A DNA stretch of 7,454 nt from JAGLQA01 sp023135565 (GTDB lineage: Bacteria; Acidobacteriota; Aminicenantia; UBA2199): positions 1 through 7,454 of the forward strand of contig DAOWCY010000289.1 of NCBI GenBank assembly GCA_030639305.1. The letters are read 5' to 3'. Every line of letters begins with the position of its first letter. Position 1 is the first letter of the stretch. A program made the translations under genes and the position numbers. Below, in pieces: positions 1-5,762 of this stretch. The notes beneath the pieces were generated by a model. It was given only the letters and a program-made list of their open reading frames with translations, was not told the origin of the DNA and did no database searches.

Positions 1-32
1 AATATCTATAATATTTAGGAGAAATACAGTCT

Positions 33-140
33 ATGCTACCATGCTATAACACCCGATATCAGCGCATTAGATATGCAAATTTGCCTATTAAATTAATTCG
101 GGAAAAACACCCTTTTCAACTTGCGGAAAATGGGTTATAA
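33..140 (+). CDS. Possible small ORF, 35 aa, unknown
   Basis: A 35-codon ATG ORF starts 10 nt after a good Shine-Dalgarno match (AGGAGA, 17-22) and ends in TAA at 138-140. A perfect TATAAT lies at 7-12, but a transcript from it would start inside or next to the ribosome site, so the two signals do not fit together well. The peptide is basic (several Arg and Lys), with no signal peptide, membrane helix or motif that I recognise. The case rests only on the ribosome site and spacing. It could be chance in A/T-rich DNA or the leader of something transcribed from outside the window. Confidence 0.2.
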   Translation: MLPCYNTRYQRIRYANLPIKLIREKHPFQLAENGL

Positions 141-283
141 GGCCATTTCGTTTTTTATTCAACATCAAAAATCCAAAAACACTACAAAAACCGCTCAACC
201 GGTAAAATAATATTATTGCATTTTGCTTTTTCTTTTCCGGCATACTATTTTACAAACCTACGCAATAATGATAAAATCAGTAC

Positions 284-290
284 AGGAGGA
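284..290 (+). promoter_or_regulatory. Ribosome binding site that fixes the start of the propeller gene
   Basis: AGGAGGA lies 3 nt before the ATG at 294. The same frame is open back to an ATG at 216, but that start would put 26 extra residues ahead of an obvious signal peptide and has no comparable ribosome site. The start at 294 is therefore preferred. Confidence 0.8.
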
Positions 291-293
291 AAA

Positions 294-1316
294 ATGAAAA
301 AACTATACGCTATCTTAATCCTGCTGCTTTTCCAGGGACTCATTTGGGGTGCGGAAATCATCCCCCTGACCGAATTGATCAGCCCCGATTCCATCACGGT
401 GGATAAAGGCCAGGTATATATCACCGATAGAGCTAACATCCTTATCTATTCGATAAAAGATTTCAAACTTAAAAAAAAATTCGGCCGCGCCGGAGAAGGC
501 CCAAAAGAGTTCAAAGTCCACCCCGGAGCAGTCAAAAAACTGGATGTAACCGTTACACCCGGCTATTTATTGGTCAACAGCCAGGGAAGAATTTCCTATT
601 TCTCTAAAAGCGGGGAATACATAAAAGAGAGGAATATAGGCTTCCGCTCCACACTAAAACCCGTAGGGAAAAACTTTGTCGGCTATTCGCAGGATACCGG
701 GGCAGACAAAACTCTCTACCTGACCATCAACCTTTACGGCCCGGATATCAAATTTGTCAAAGAGATATACCGCAAAGAATACTATGTCCAACCTACCAAA
801 AAATTTAACCGGATTAGCCTGGGGATGGGGAATAAAGGTAGAGCCGTATACGATGTACACGGGGACAGGATATTCGTCCAGGGTGAGAAAGATGACATAC
901 ACGTTTTCGATAAAGAGGGCCGAAAACAACTGGTAATTAATCTCGATTACAAAAAAATGCAAATGTCGGAGAGTCACAAAAAAACAATTATGGCTGACCT
1001 CCATACCCTTTTCACCGGGGATTTCATGAGGAATTTGATAAAAAAATCGGGCTATTTCCCCGAATACTTCCCGGCCCGCGCCTTCGTGGTGGCAGACAAT
1101 AAAATATATATCCCTACCTATAAGAAAAAAGCGGGCAAAAACGAATTCGTGGTATACGACACCGCCGGGAAATTGTTGGCAAAAACTTTTCTACCTTTTA
1201 AAGATCAAACGCTGCTGATGCCCTACCCCTGGACCGTCAGCAGCAGCAAAGTCTACCAGTTGTTCGACAATGAAGAAAGCGAAGAGTGGGAATTACATGT
1301 ATCCGAAATAAATTAA
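294..1316 (+). CDS. Secreted six-bladed beta-propeller-like protein
   Basis: The protein has 340 aa from the ATG at 294. Residues 1-20 form a Sec signal peptide: a KK start, a run of Leu/Ile, and a WGA cleavage site before EI. No lipobox Cys is present, so the mature protein is probably periplasmic or secreted. The body shows repeated beta-blade patterns of NHL/six-bladed propeller type: a hydrophobic strand, then VYITDRAN, then IYSI at about 41-54. A glycine-rich GRAGEGPKEF turn (64-73) is characteristic of the six-bladed propeller family common in Bacteroidota and Aminicenantes. Similar strand pairs recur at about 91-105 (LLVNSQGRISYF), 189-206 (GDRIFVQGEKDDIHVFD), 266-290 (VVADNKIYIP, then FVVYDTAGK) and 319-337. 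The length suits one propeller. No catalytic residues are evident; such proteins usually bind ligands or form extracellular scaffolds. The gene stands alone and converges on lpxA. The fold is inferred from pattern; the ligand is unknown. Confidence 0.72.
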   Translation: MKKLYAILILLLFQGLIWGAEIIPLTELISPDSITVDKGQVYITDRANILIYSIKDFKLKKKFGRAGEGPKEFKVHPGAVKKLDVTVTPGYLLVNSQGRISYFSKSGEYIKERNIGFRSTLKPVGKNFVGYSQDTGADKTLYLTINLYGPDIKFVKEIYRKEYYVQPTKKFNRISLGMGNKGRAVYDVHGDRIFVQGEKDDIHVFDKEGRKQLVINLDYKKMQMSESHKKTIMADLHTLFTGDFMRNLIKKSGYFPEYFPARAFVVADNKIYIPTYKKKAGKNEFVVYDTAGKLLAKTFLPFKDQTLLMPYPWTVSSSKVYQLFDNEESEEWELHVSEIN

Positions 1317-1346
1317 TAGGATATTTTTGACCTACCATGAAATTAC

Positions 1347-1410
1347 TTTTTGCCTTCGGCGACAAGGGGGGCTTTTTTGAAAAATTGCCCCCCTTGACCC
1401 CCCAAAAAAC
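1347..1410. repeat. Intergenic repeat copy A with G/C hairpin, possible bidirectional terminator
   Basis: The element opens with a T run and TGCCTTCGGCGA (header). A hairpin follows: CAAGGGGGGC (1363-1372) pairs perfectly over 10 bp with GCCCCCCTTG (1387-1396). The loop is T/A-rich and can itself pair T5 with A5. It lies between two converging genes, where a two-way terminator is expected, but there is no clean U run straight after the stem. A related header and the same CAAGGGGGG/CCCCCCTTG stem recur at 5683-5757, so this is a dispersed element as well as a possible terminator. Confidence 0.55.
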
Positions 1411-1445
1411 TTTTGTTTAAGAATATTTTCAGACTACCGCTTTTT

Positions 1446-2237
1446 TTAGAATACGATACCGCGTTTGGACTGCTGGATAAAAGAAACCACTTCCCGGATT
1501 TCTTCGCTTAACTCAAAACCGGACTGGATTTGTTCCAATGCCTGCGAAATGTTGAATTCCGAACGGTATATCAACCTATAGGCTTCTTTTAACTGGCCGA
1601 TGGTGTCATTGGAAAAACCGCGGCGGCGCAGGCCCACTACGTTCAAACCGGTGTATTTTAGCGGTTCCCCGGCAGCAAGAATAAAAGGGGGCACATCCTG
1701 GGTGCAGCGGAAACCGCCGCCGATAAAGGCATGTTTGCCGATATGCGTGAATTGATGCACACCCACCATGCCGCCGATATAGGCCCAGTCATGGATCGTC
1801 ACATGCCCGGCTAACTGCACGGTGTTTGCCAAAATAACCCGGTCGCCGATCACACAATCGTGGGCCACATGAGAATAGGCCATTAACAGGCAGTCGGAAC
1901 CCACTTCGGTCTTTTTCCTGTCTTTGGTGCCGCGGTGAATGGTGGCATATTCGCGAATCGTCGCCCTGTCGCCGATCACGGCTGTAGAATCTTCGCCCGC
2001 GAATTTCAAATCCTGCGGGATTTCGCCGATCACCGCCCCGTGAAAGATATGGCAATCTTTGCCGATGCGTGCGCCGTAACAAATCCTAACGTTGGAATCG
2101 ATATGCGTACCGCTGCCTATTTCTGCGTTATCCGCTATGATAGCGTAAGGCCCGACAGACACATTTTCGCCGATTTTTGCCCCGGGGTCCACTACGGCTG
2201 TAGGATGAATCCCTGTGTTTTTTTGTTTATCACTCAT
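1446..2237 (-). CDS. lpxA: Acyl-[ACP]--UDP-N-acetylglucosamine O-acyltransferase
   Basis: LpxA moves a 3-hydroxyacyl chain from acyl carrier protein to the 3-OH of UDP-GlcNAc, the first step of lipid A synthesis in the cytoplasm, and acts as a trimer. The 263 aa match the usual length (262 in E. coli). Residues 11-190 are left-handed beta-helix hexapeptide repeats (HPTAVVDPGAKIG and onward). The GEIPQDLKFAGE and ATIHRGT segments are family hallmarks. The catalytic His is H126 in SHVAHDC; conserved H123, H145 (LAGH) and H161 (VHQF) are also present. Gly174 aligns with E. coli Gly173, the acyl-length ruler residue, which would allow a long chain; this is an inference. The C-terminal helical domain includes GLRRRGFS and AYRLIYRS and ends in SKRGIVF. 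The start is supported by AAGGAA 8 nt upstream. The gene is not next to lpxD, fabZ or lpxB within the window and appears to have its own promoter. Confidence 0.97.
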   Translation of the reverse strand: MSDKQKNTGIHPTAVVDPGAKIGENVSVGPYAIIADNAEIGSGTHIDSNVRICYGARIGKDCHIFHGAVIGEIPQDLKFAGEDSTAVIGDRATIREYATIHRGTKDRKKTEVGSDCLLMAYSHVAHDCVIGDRVILANTVQLAGHVTIHDWAYIGGMVGVHQFTHIGKHAFIGGGFRCTQDVPPFILAAGEPLKYTGLNVVGLRRRGFSNDTIGQLKEAYRLIYRSEFNISQALEQIQSGFELSEEIREVVSFIQQSKRGIVF

Positions 2238-2268
2238 GATTAATTCCTTAAGTTTTTTTTATAGGTCT

Positions 2269-2297
2269 ATTTTATAAGAAATAGTTCCTAAAGTCAA
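2269..2297 (-). promoter_or_regulatory. Predicted sigma70-type promoter of lpxA
   Basis: Read on the minus strand, TTGACT (2292-2297) and TAAAAT (2269-2274) are separated by exactly 17 nt. Transcription would begin near 2262, about 25 nt before the lpxA start codon. It is the only well-spaced match I see upstream of lpxA and suggests that lpxA is transcribed independently of the secreted-protein gene 399 nt upstream. Confidence 0.5.
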
Positions 2298-2303
2298 TAT
2301 CAA

Positions 2304-2350
2304 CTTTGCCTCCGGCGGCCCTGCCGGGGGCCAAACTTTTGAAAAAGTTT
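2304..2350. repeat. Intergenic repeat copy B with two hairpins
   Basis: The header TTTGCCTCCGGCGGC (2305-2319) is shared with the elements at 5683 and, less exactly, 1347. Here the CAAGGGGGG stem is replaced by GGCCC/GGGCC pairing around 2317-2332. An adjoining A/T hairpin follows: AAACTTTT (2333-2340), a GA loop, then AAAAGTTT (2343-2350). The element is directly upstream of the predicted lpxA promoter. Function unknown; it may contribute to termination of upstream transcription. Confidence 0.45.
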
Positions 2351-2368
2351 GAACAAAACTTTTTATTA

Positions 2369-2503
2369 TTTAGAATCAAAAGCGCTCACTCGCTGCTTCT
2401 TGCGGCGGAGCCGCTTATCGCCTCCCCGTGCGCACGGGGTTTAGAATCAAAAGCGCTCACCCGCTTCGCGGCAAAAGCCCCCCCATGCGTAAGGGGTTTT
2501 GAT
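2369..2503. repeat. Two-unit direct repeat with palindromes in the lpxA upstream region
   Basis: A 21-nt sequence (TTTAGAATCAAAAG followed by CGCTCAC) occurs identically at 2369-2389 and 2440-2460. After each copy come a GC-rich hairpin (GCGGC/GCCGC at 2402-2414; CCGC/GCGG at 2461-2471) and a CCCC-TGCG-GGGG palindrome. The first palindrome is a perfect 16-nt one (2424-2439); the second is imperfect (2481-2496). ATCAAAA (2446-2452) can pair with TTTTGAT (2497-2503) to enclose unit two. With copy B and the hairpins at 2522-2588 this fills most of the gene-free stretch 2238-2636. I see no convincing coding region there; the open frames across it are low-complexity products of the repeats. Confidence 0.6.
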
Positions 2504-2521
2504 GATTGACCGGCCCAAATT

Positions 2522-2558
2522 CCCCTCTTGAGACTTGCCAGGAGGTGGCGCTGAGGGG
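2522..2558 (+). other. Nested stem-loop followed by T-rich tract
   Basis: CCCCTC (2522-2527) pairs with GAGGGG (2553-2558), and inside it GCCA (2537-2540) pairs with TGGC (2546-2549). The plus strand continues CTTTTTGCTTTTTGC, so the shape is that of a rightward intrinsic terminator. Both flanking genes run leftward, so if it acts as a terminator it would stop antisense transcription into the secreted-protein gene. A short CCCC/GGGG hairpin follows at 2574-2588. It could also be one more unit of the local repeat cluster. Confidence 0.35.
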
Positions 2559-2636
2559 CTTTTTGCTTTTTGCCCCCAAGCGACGGGGTGTGTTTGCCCA
2601 CGCCGCGGGGCTGTCCGCGCTGCGAACCGATTTCTT

Positions 2637-3497
2637 TTATTTTAACTCGAAATTCACATTCGTTACACCGCTGCCGGTACACCGCACTACCCTGGAAGAA
2701 GGACGCGGGCCGATAGCAATATCGGCTTTGGTATCCACTGCAAGCCTGTACCTGCCGTAGGGCAACCCGGTAAAACGATAGGCCCCGGAAGAATCGAATT
2801 TCTTGGTTTCCCTATATTTAGTAAGGTTGTCCGGGCCATATAAAGCCACGAAAAACACCTTTGCAGCTTTCACCCCGCTGCCGTAAACCTTACCGGAAAT
2901 CGAACATGAACCGCCCGCCTCGGCTGTCACCGCTGCCGGTGCCGTAGCCACTGCCGGTCTTGCGATTTCCGCCGGTTTTACTGCCGGTCGTACTGCCGTG
3001 TCCCTGATGGGCAGGCGCGGTTTTCTGGGTTTTCGCGGTTTTCTTTCTATCACCGGGACCCGGGGGTTTTTCCCCTGCTTTATGGCGTACCAGGCGCCGC
3101 GAATATCTCTCGGCCTGGCCGGATGTTTGCTTATCCCTGCCATAAATCGATCGGTTTCCTGGGCGATGTACCCTTCGCAGGTGACCCTGAGACCATTCCT
3201 GCGCTGTACATTTAGAATCACCCGCTGCTCACTGTTACTGCCGTCGGCTCTTCCTTGCAGCGTACCGGGATTCCCCTGCCATCTGATCTCCGAAGTCATT
3301 TCCCAACCGCCATCAGTTGTGCGGCTGCCGCGGCCCCCTAAGAGTTCTAAAGTGCCGGACTCACCGTCCACATTAAGCGTCCATGTGCTGCCTTTAGCCA
3401 GGATGTCGTAGATCGCGCTTTTGGCCTCTACCCTTTCGGAAACGAAAAACATAACCATAAAAATCAACCAAAACACCAATAATAACTTTTTTTTCAT
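2637..3497 (-). CDS. Secreted protein with carboxypeptidase-regulatory-like C-terminal domain
   Basis: The protein has 286 aa. A Sec signal peptide covers about 1-25 (KKK, a long Leu/Val/Phe core, cleavage after VEA). Residues 30-140 form an unrecognised beta-rich domain with many Gly, Trp and Thr (WTLNVDGESGTLELLGG; WEMTSEIRWQG). A low-complexity linker follows (about 144-195): basic and Pro-rich with KPRKPRKPR, then Ala/Val/Pro-rich. The C-terminal part (about 196-286) resembles a CarboxypepD_reg/Cna-B-like Ig fold: ISGKVYGSG, VFFVALYG, FDSSGAYRFTGLPYGRYRLAVDT, and a last strand TNVNFELK. Such domains are usually stalks or adhesion modules. The start has a strong AAAGGAG at 3507-3513, 9 nt before the ATG. 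It begins only 33 nt after the nuclease gene and could receive read-through, but an exported protein has no evident part in that system. The DNA of the linker contains repeated CTGCCGGT. Function unknown. Confidence 0.72.
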   Translation of the reverse strand: MKKKLLLVFWLIFMVMFFVSERVEAKSAIYDILAKGSTWTLNVDGESGTLELLGGRGSRTTDGGWEMTSEIRWQGNPGTLQGRADGSNSEQRVILNVQRRNGLRVTCEGYIAQETDRFMAGISKHPARPRDIRGAWYAIKQGKNPRVPVIERKPRKPRKPRLPIRDTAVRPAVKPAEIARPAVATAPAAVTAEAGGSCSISGKVYGSGVKAAKVFFVALYGPDNLTKYRETKKFDSSGAYRFTGLPYGRYRLAVDTKADIAIGPRPSSRVVRCTGSGVTNVNFELK

Positions 3498-3530
3498 TAT
3501 ATTTATCTCCTTTAAGCTTTTAATGAATCC

Positions 3531-4172
3531 TTATTCCCGGGTAACCGACACAGTCATTTCATAAGCGGTAAAAAAACGATCGACCTCCTCCGGCTGCTGG
3601 AAATCTTCCAACCTGGAAATTCCTTTTAAAAACTTCCTGCGCTCACGTCGCACAAAGTCGAAGTTCAAATGAAGCACCTCTATCATACGCCGGATACGCT
3701 CCCGCTTCTCCTCATCCTCGATGCCGGTATGAGGTATAAAAATATGATACTTTTCATTATATTCCAGCAATTCAAAAGGATTATAATGGGGGGCATCGGG
3801 TTTTAAAATATCGTCTACCTCTTTCCTACCTTTCCTTTTATTGATTTTAGAGGCGATCACAAAAAGATTCCCCCACTGCCAATATCTATCTCTCTTTAAC
3901 GCCGGGTCAAAATGCTCCAACTCCCCTAAACATTCCGGCTTCTCTTTTATGTACCCGCCCTTTTTCCAATTATTCTCCTCTAAAAGTGCCGGGTTGCAGA
4001 GAAACATCTCGGTATAGGCACAGACGCCTTTTTGACAGTGGAGCAAGTTCATAAACACATCATAATAATAAGATCGACTATCGTGGGGATGCTCCGCTTT
4101 GTCACGGTCCAACTTATCTGCCCATTTCTTGTATTCGGTGGATAATATTTTGCTCTTGTCGATCTTTCTCAT
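3531..4172 (-). CDS. ptuB: HNH-family nuclease, PtuB-like (Septu-type defence)
   Basis: The protein has 213 aa. PtuB-type proteins are the nuclease subunit of Septu and of PtuAB-bearing retrons. The visible pattern is that of this HNH group. It has a Cys motif GVCAYTE (49-55), then LEHFDP (85-90) holding the likely catalytic/metal His87, then WGNLFVIASKINKRKG (100-115) with Asn102 and Asn111. After these come PHYNPFELLEY (128-138) and a late LHLNFDFVRRERRKFL helix (167-182), typical of TIGR02646-like proteins. One zinc-type Cys is unusual: the common CxxC is CAYT here, with Thr54 in place of the second Cys. Cys46, Cys59 and Cys81 are nearby and might compensate. The gene begins 9 nt after the ATPase stop, with AGGAA almost touching the ATG, which suggests translational coupling. 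Assignment to the PtuB type rests on motifs plus neighbour; activity is inferred. Confidence 0.72.
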   Translation of the reverse strand: MRKIDKSKILSTEYKKWADKLDRDKAEHPHDSRSYYYDVFMNLLHCQKGVCAYTEMFLCNPALLEENNWKKGGYIKEKPECLGELEHFDPALKRDRYWQWGNLFVIASKINKRKGRKEVDDILKPDAPHYNPFELLEYNEKYHIFIPHTGIEDEEKRERIRRMIEVLHLNFDFVRRERRKFLKGISRLEDFQQPEEVDRFFTAYEMTVSVTRE

Positions 4173-4181
4173 TTCCTGTTC

Positions 4182-5576
4182 TTACTCGAAATCCCAGTCC
4201 ACTTTTTGACCCAGGTTCTTGAACTCTTCCACCAACTTTTTCCCTTCCGGGCTGTCCAGCTTTTTCTCCTTTTTCAGCTTGCGCAGGCGGATTTCCACTT
4301 CCGCCAGTTTCTCCAGCGCCTGCTGCCGTTTCTTACCGCCTTCCTCTTCTAATTCGAATATGCGTTCTAAAATAGAATCCCAGCGCAAATATTCGGGGAA
4401 GTATTTATAGTTGTCTACATGGTTTTCACCTTCGTAATGCAAGTCCCGCGATACATAAGCCTGTTCTTCATCGAATTTTAGCTCGACAATCTCCCAGGGT
4501 TCGAAAGAAGATGCGATTATCGGCGAATGAGTGGCAAAGAAAAATTGACTTTCGGGCGCTAATTTAACATACATGTCGATAATACTCTTCTGCATATCGG
4601 GATAAAGCGATAACTCCGGTTCATCCACCAACACAACGGCATTCTTGGGATTCAGCATGTATAAAGGAATAACGGTTTTAACCAACTGCCGGGTGCCGGT
4701 GCTCCAAAATTCCCTGGGCACATCGCGGCCGGCCGCGGTTTGCAATTGGATAAATCTAAGGTTGAGAATCGTATTCAAATCGATTTCTATTTTTGTCCTG
4801 AGACCCAGGCTCAAAAGCAGCGGGTCGAGACATTCATCCGCCAGCTTCTTTAAAGGGTCGGGGTTCTGCTTCGCCCATCTTTTATATTCTTCTGTCTTCT
4901 CTTTTTTTAACTTCGATTTCTCTTCTTTTTTGATATTTTGCAGCTCGATGTCGGCAATCTCTTTTTTTTTATAAAGTTCTTCGGCACGGTGCTCGAATAT
5001 ATTTCTTAAGACATAATCCCAGGTTTGCAATTGCCATTCATCGTCGGCGGAAAAATCTATAGTATGACCTAATTCCAGCTTATCTAAATAGGCTTTTTTT
5101 TCTTTTATCCGCTCCAATTCATCCAGGGTGCTTCTTTCTCCAATCACAGGAGGGGTGTCTTTAATCAATATTTCGGTAGGGAAATTGTAAAGCAGCGGCT
5201 TGATCTCCTGGTAATAGTCTTTCAGTTTTTGAAAAAAAGCCTCCCGGTTTTCGCCGCTGAACCACTTATGATCGAGAAAAGGCTCCTGATCTACGTTGGA
5301 TACCCGGTAATTTAAATCGAAAAACCGGAAATCGATCTGTACGCTGTTGGAATTCTCAGGTAAGGGCAGTTCGGTGTTTTTACCGATCTCCCTCTGCAAA
5401 GAGATAAACCACTTGATTAACCGCAGCAAACTGGTTTTCCCGCTTCCACTCTGCCCGATGATGCATACTTTGTCTAAGGGTTGTCCCTCTTTCCGGTGTC
5501 CTTTGGGATAGGTGAGGTCGATCTCCACATCCTTGAACTGGTTGTAATCTTTTAATACTATTTTTGTCAGCTTCAT
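4182..5576 (-). CDS. ptuA: ABC-type AAA ATPase, PtuA-like (Septu-type defence)
   Basis: The 464-aa protein is a soluble SMC/Rad50-like ATPase. An N-terminal strand (KLTKIVLKDYNQFKDVEIDL) leads to Walker A GQSGSGKTS (41-49). A middle region carries charged helices, probably coiled coil (about 195-240, Lys/Glu-rich). The ABC signature is STGTRQL (292-298), Walker B is AVVLVDEPELSLYP (313-326, Asp318/Glu319), and the switch His is H350 in FFFATHSP. A second Lys/Glu-rich helix occupies about 403-455. No Toprim domain follows, so this is not an OLD-type nuclease by itself; the nuclease function is supplied by the next gene. In characterised Septu systems PtuA oligomerises and holds PtuB in check. 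ATG at 5576 has AAGGA 8 nt upstream and its own promoter. Family membership (ABC ATPase) is certain; the PtuA label depends on the PtuB-like neighbour. Confidence 0.8.
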   Translation of the reverse strand: MKLTKIVLKDYNQFKDVEIDLTYPKGHRKEGQPLDKVCIIGQSGSGKTSLLRLIKWFISLQREIGKNTELPLPENSNSVQIDFRFFDLNYRVSNVDQEPFLDHKWFSGENREAFFQKLKDYYQEIKPLLYNFPTEILIKDTPPVIGERSTLDELERIKEKKAYLDKLELGHTIDFSADDEWQLQTWDYVLRNIFEHRAEELYKKKEIADIELQNIKKEEKSKLKKEKTEEYKRWAKQNPDPLKKLADECLDPLLLSLGLRTKIEIDLNTILNLRFIQLQTAAGRDVPREFWSTGTRQLVKTVIPLYMLNPKNAVVLVDEPELSLYPDMQKSIIDMYVKLAPESQFFFATHSPIIASSFEPWEIVELKFDEEQAYVSRDLHYEGENHVDNYKYFPEYLRWDSILERIFELEEEGGKKRQQALEKLAEVEIRLRKLKKEKKLDSPEGKKLVEEFKNLGQKVDWDFE

Positions 5577-5626
5577 CGTAAATCCTTAATTCCGGTTAAA
5601 CTACAAACCTACACATCGTAAAAGTA

Positions 5627-5655
5627 ATTTTAAAATAAATAGGCGCTAATTTCAA
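5627..5655 (-). promoter_or_regulatory. Predicted promoter of the ATPase-nuclease pair
   Basis: On the minus strand TTGAAA (5650-5655) and TAAAAT (5627-5632) are 17 nt apart. The transcript would start near 5620, giving a leader of about 40 nt. The -10 hexamer is the same as that proposed for lpxA. It implies that ptuAB can be expressed apart from the upstream patatin gene. Confidence 0.5.
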
Positions 5656-5682
5656 TAGCAATGCTCGTTTTCTTTAAAATTA

Positions 5683-5757
5683 TTTTTTGCCTCCGGCGGC
5701 AAGGGGGGGGGTGAAAAGTGCGGTGTGCCGCACCCACGCAAGTGGGTACCCCCCTTG
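5683..5757. repeat. Intergenic repeat copy C with branched hairpin
   Basis: The header TTTTTTGCCTCCGGCGGC (5683-5700) runs into CAAGGGGGG (5700-5708), which pairs over 9 bp with CCCCCCTTG (5749-5757). Two perfect hairpins sit inside the closing stem: GTGCGG-TGTG-CCGCAC (5718-5733) and CCCAC-GCAA-GTGGG (5733-5746). The result is a three-way-junction shape. The same outer stem, with only a T/A loop, is at 1363-1396. It starts 6 nt beyond the patatin stop codon, so it could end or shield that transcript, but no U run follows in the minus direction. Confidence 0.6.
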
Positions 5758-5762
5758 ACACT

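Noticed and set aside
216..293. Upstream extension of the propeller gene to ATG 216
   Set aside because: It would bury the signal peptide behind 26 residues; the strong ribosome site belongs to the ATG at 294.
1789..2243. Long frames overlapping lpxA on both strands
   Set aside because: lpxA has full-length family motifs; the other frames are shadows with no recognisable features.
2369..2460. CRISPR array
   Set aside because: Only two copies of the 21-nt repeat, the intervening sequence is itself palindromic, and no cas gene is visible.
2306..2760. Open frames on both strands through the repeat-rich region (2306-2509 +, 2386-2682 -, 2506-2760 +)
   Set aside because: They run across palindromes and direct repeats, overlap one another or the end of a real gene, lack ribosome sites and give low-complexity peptides.
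4219..4974. Plus-strand frames inside the ATPase gene (4219-4410, 4645-4974)
   Set aside because: Ser/Phe-rich peptides are antisense products of Lys/Glu-rich coding sequence; no ribosome site or motif.
4182..5576. OLD-family nuclease (Gabija GajA-like)
   Set aside because: The protein ends soon after the ATPase core with a charged helix; there is no Toprim domain and no UvrD-like helicase next to it.
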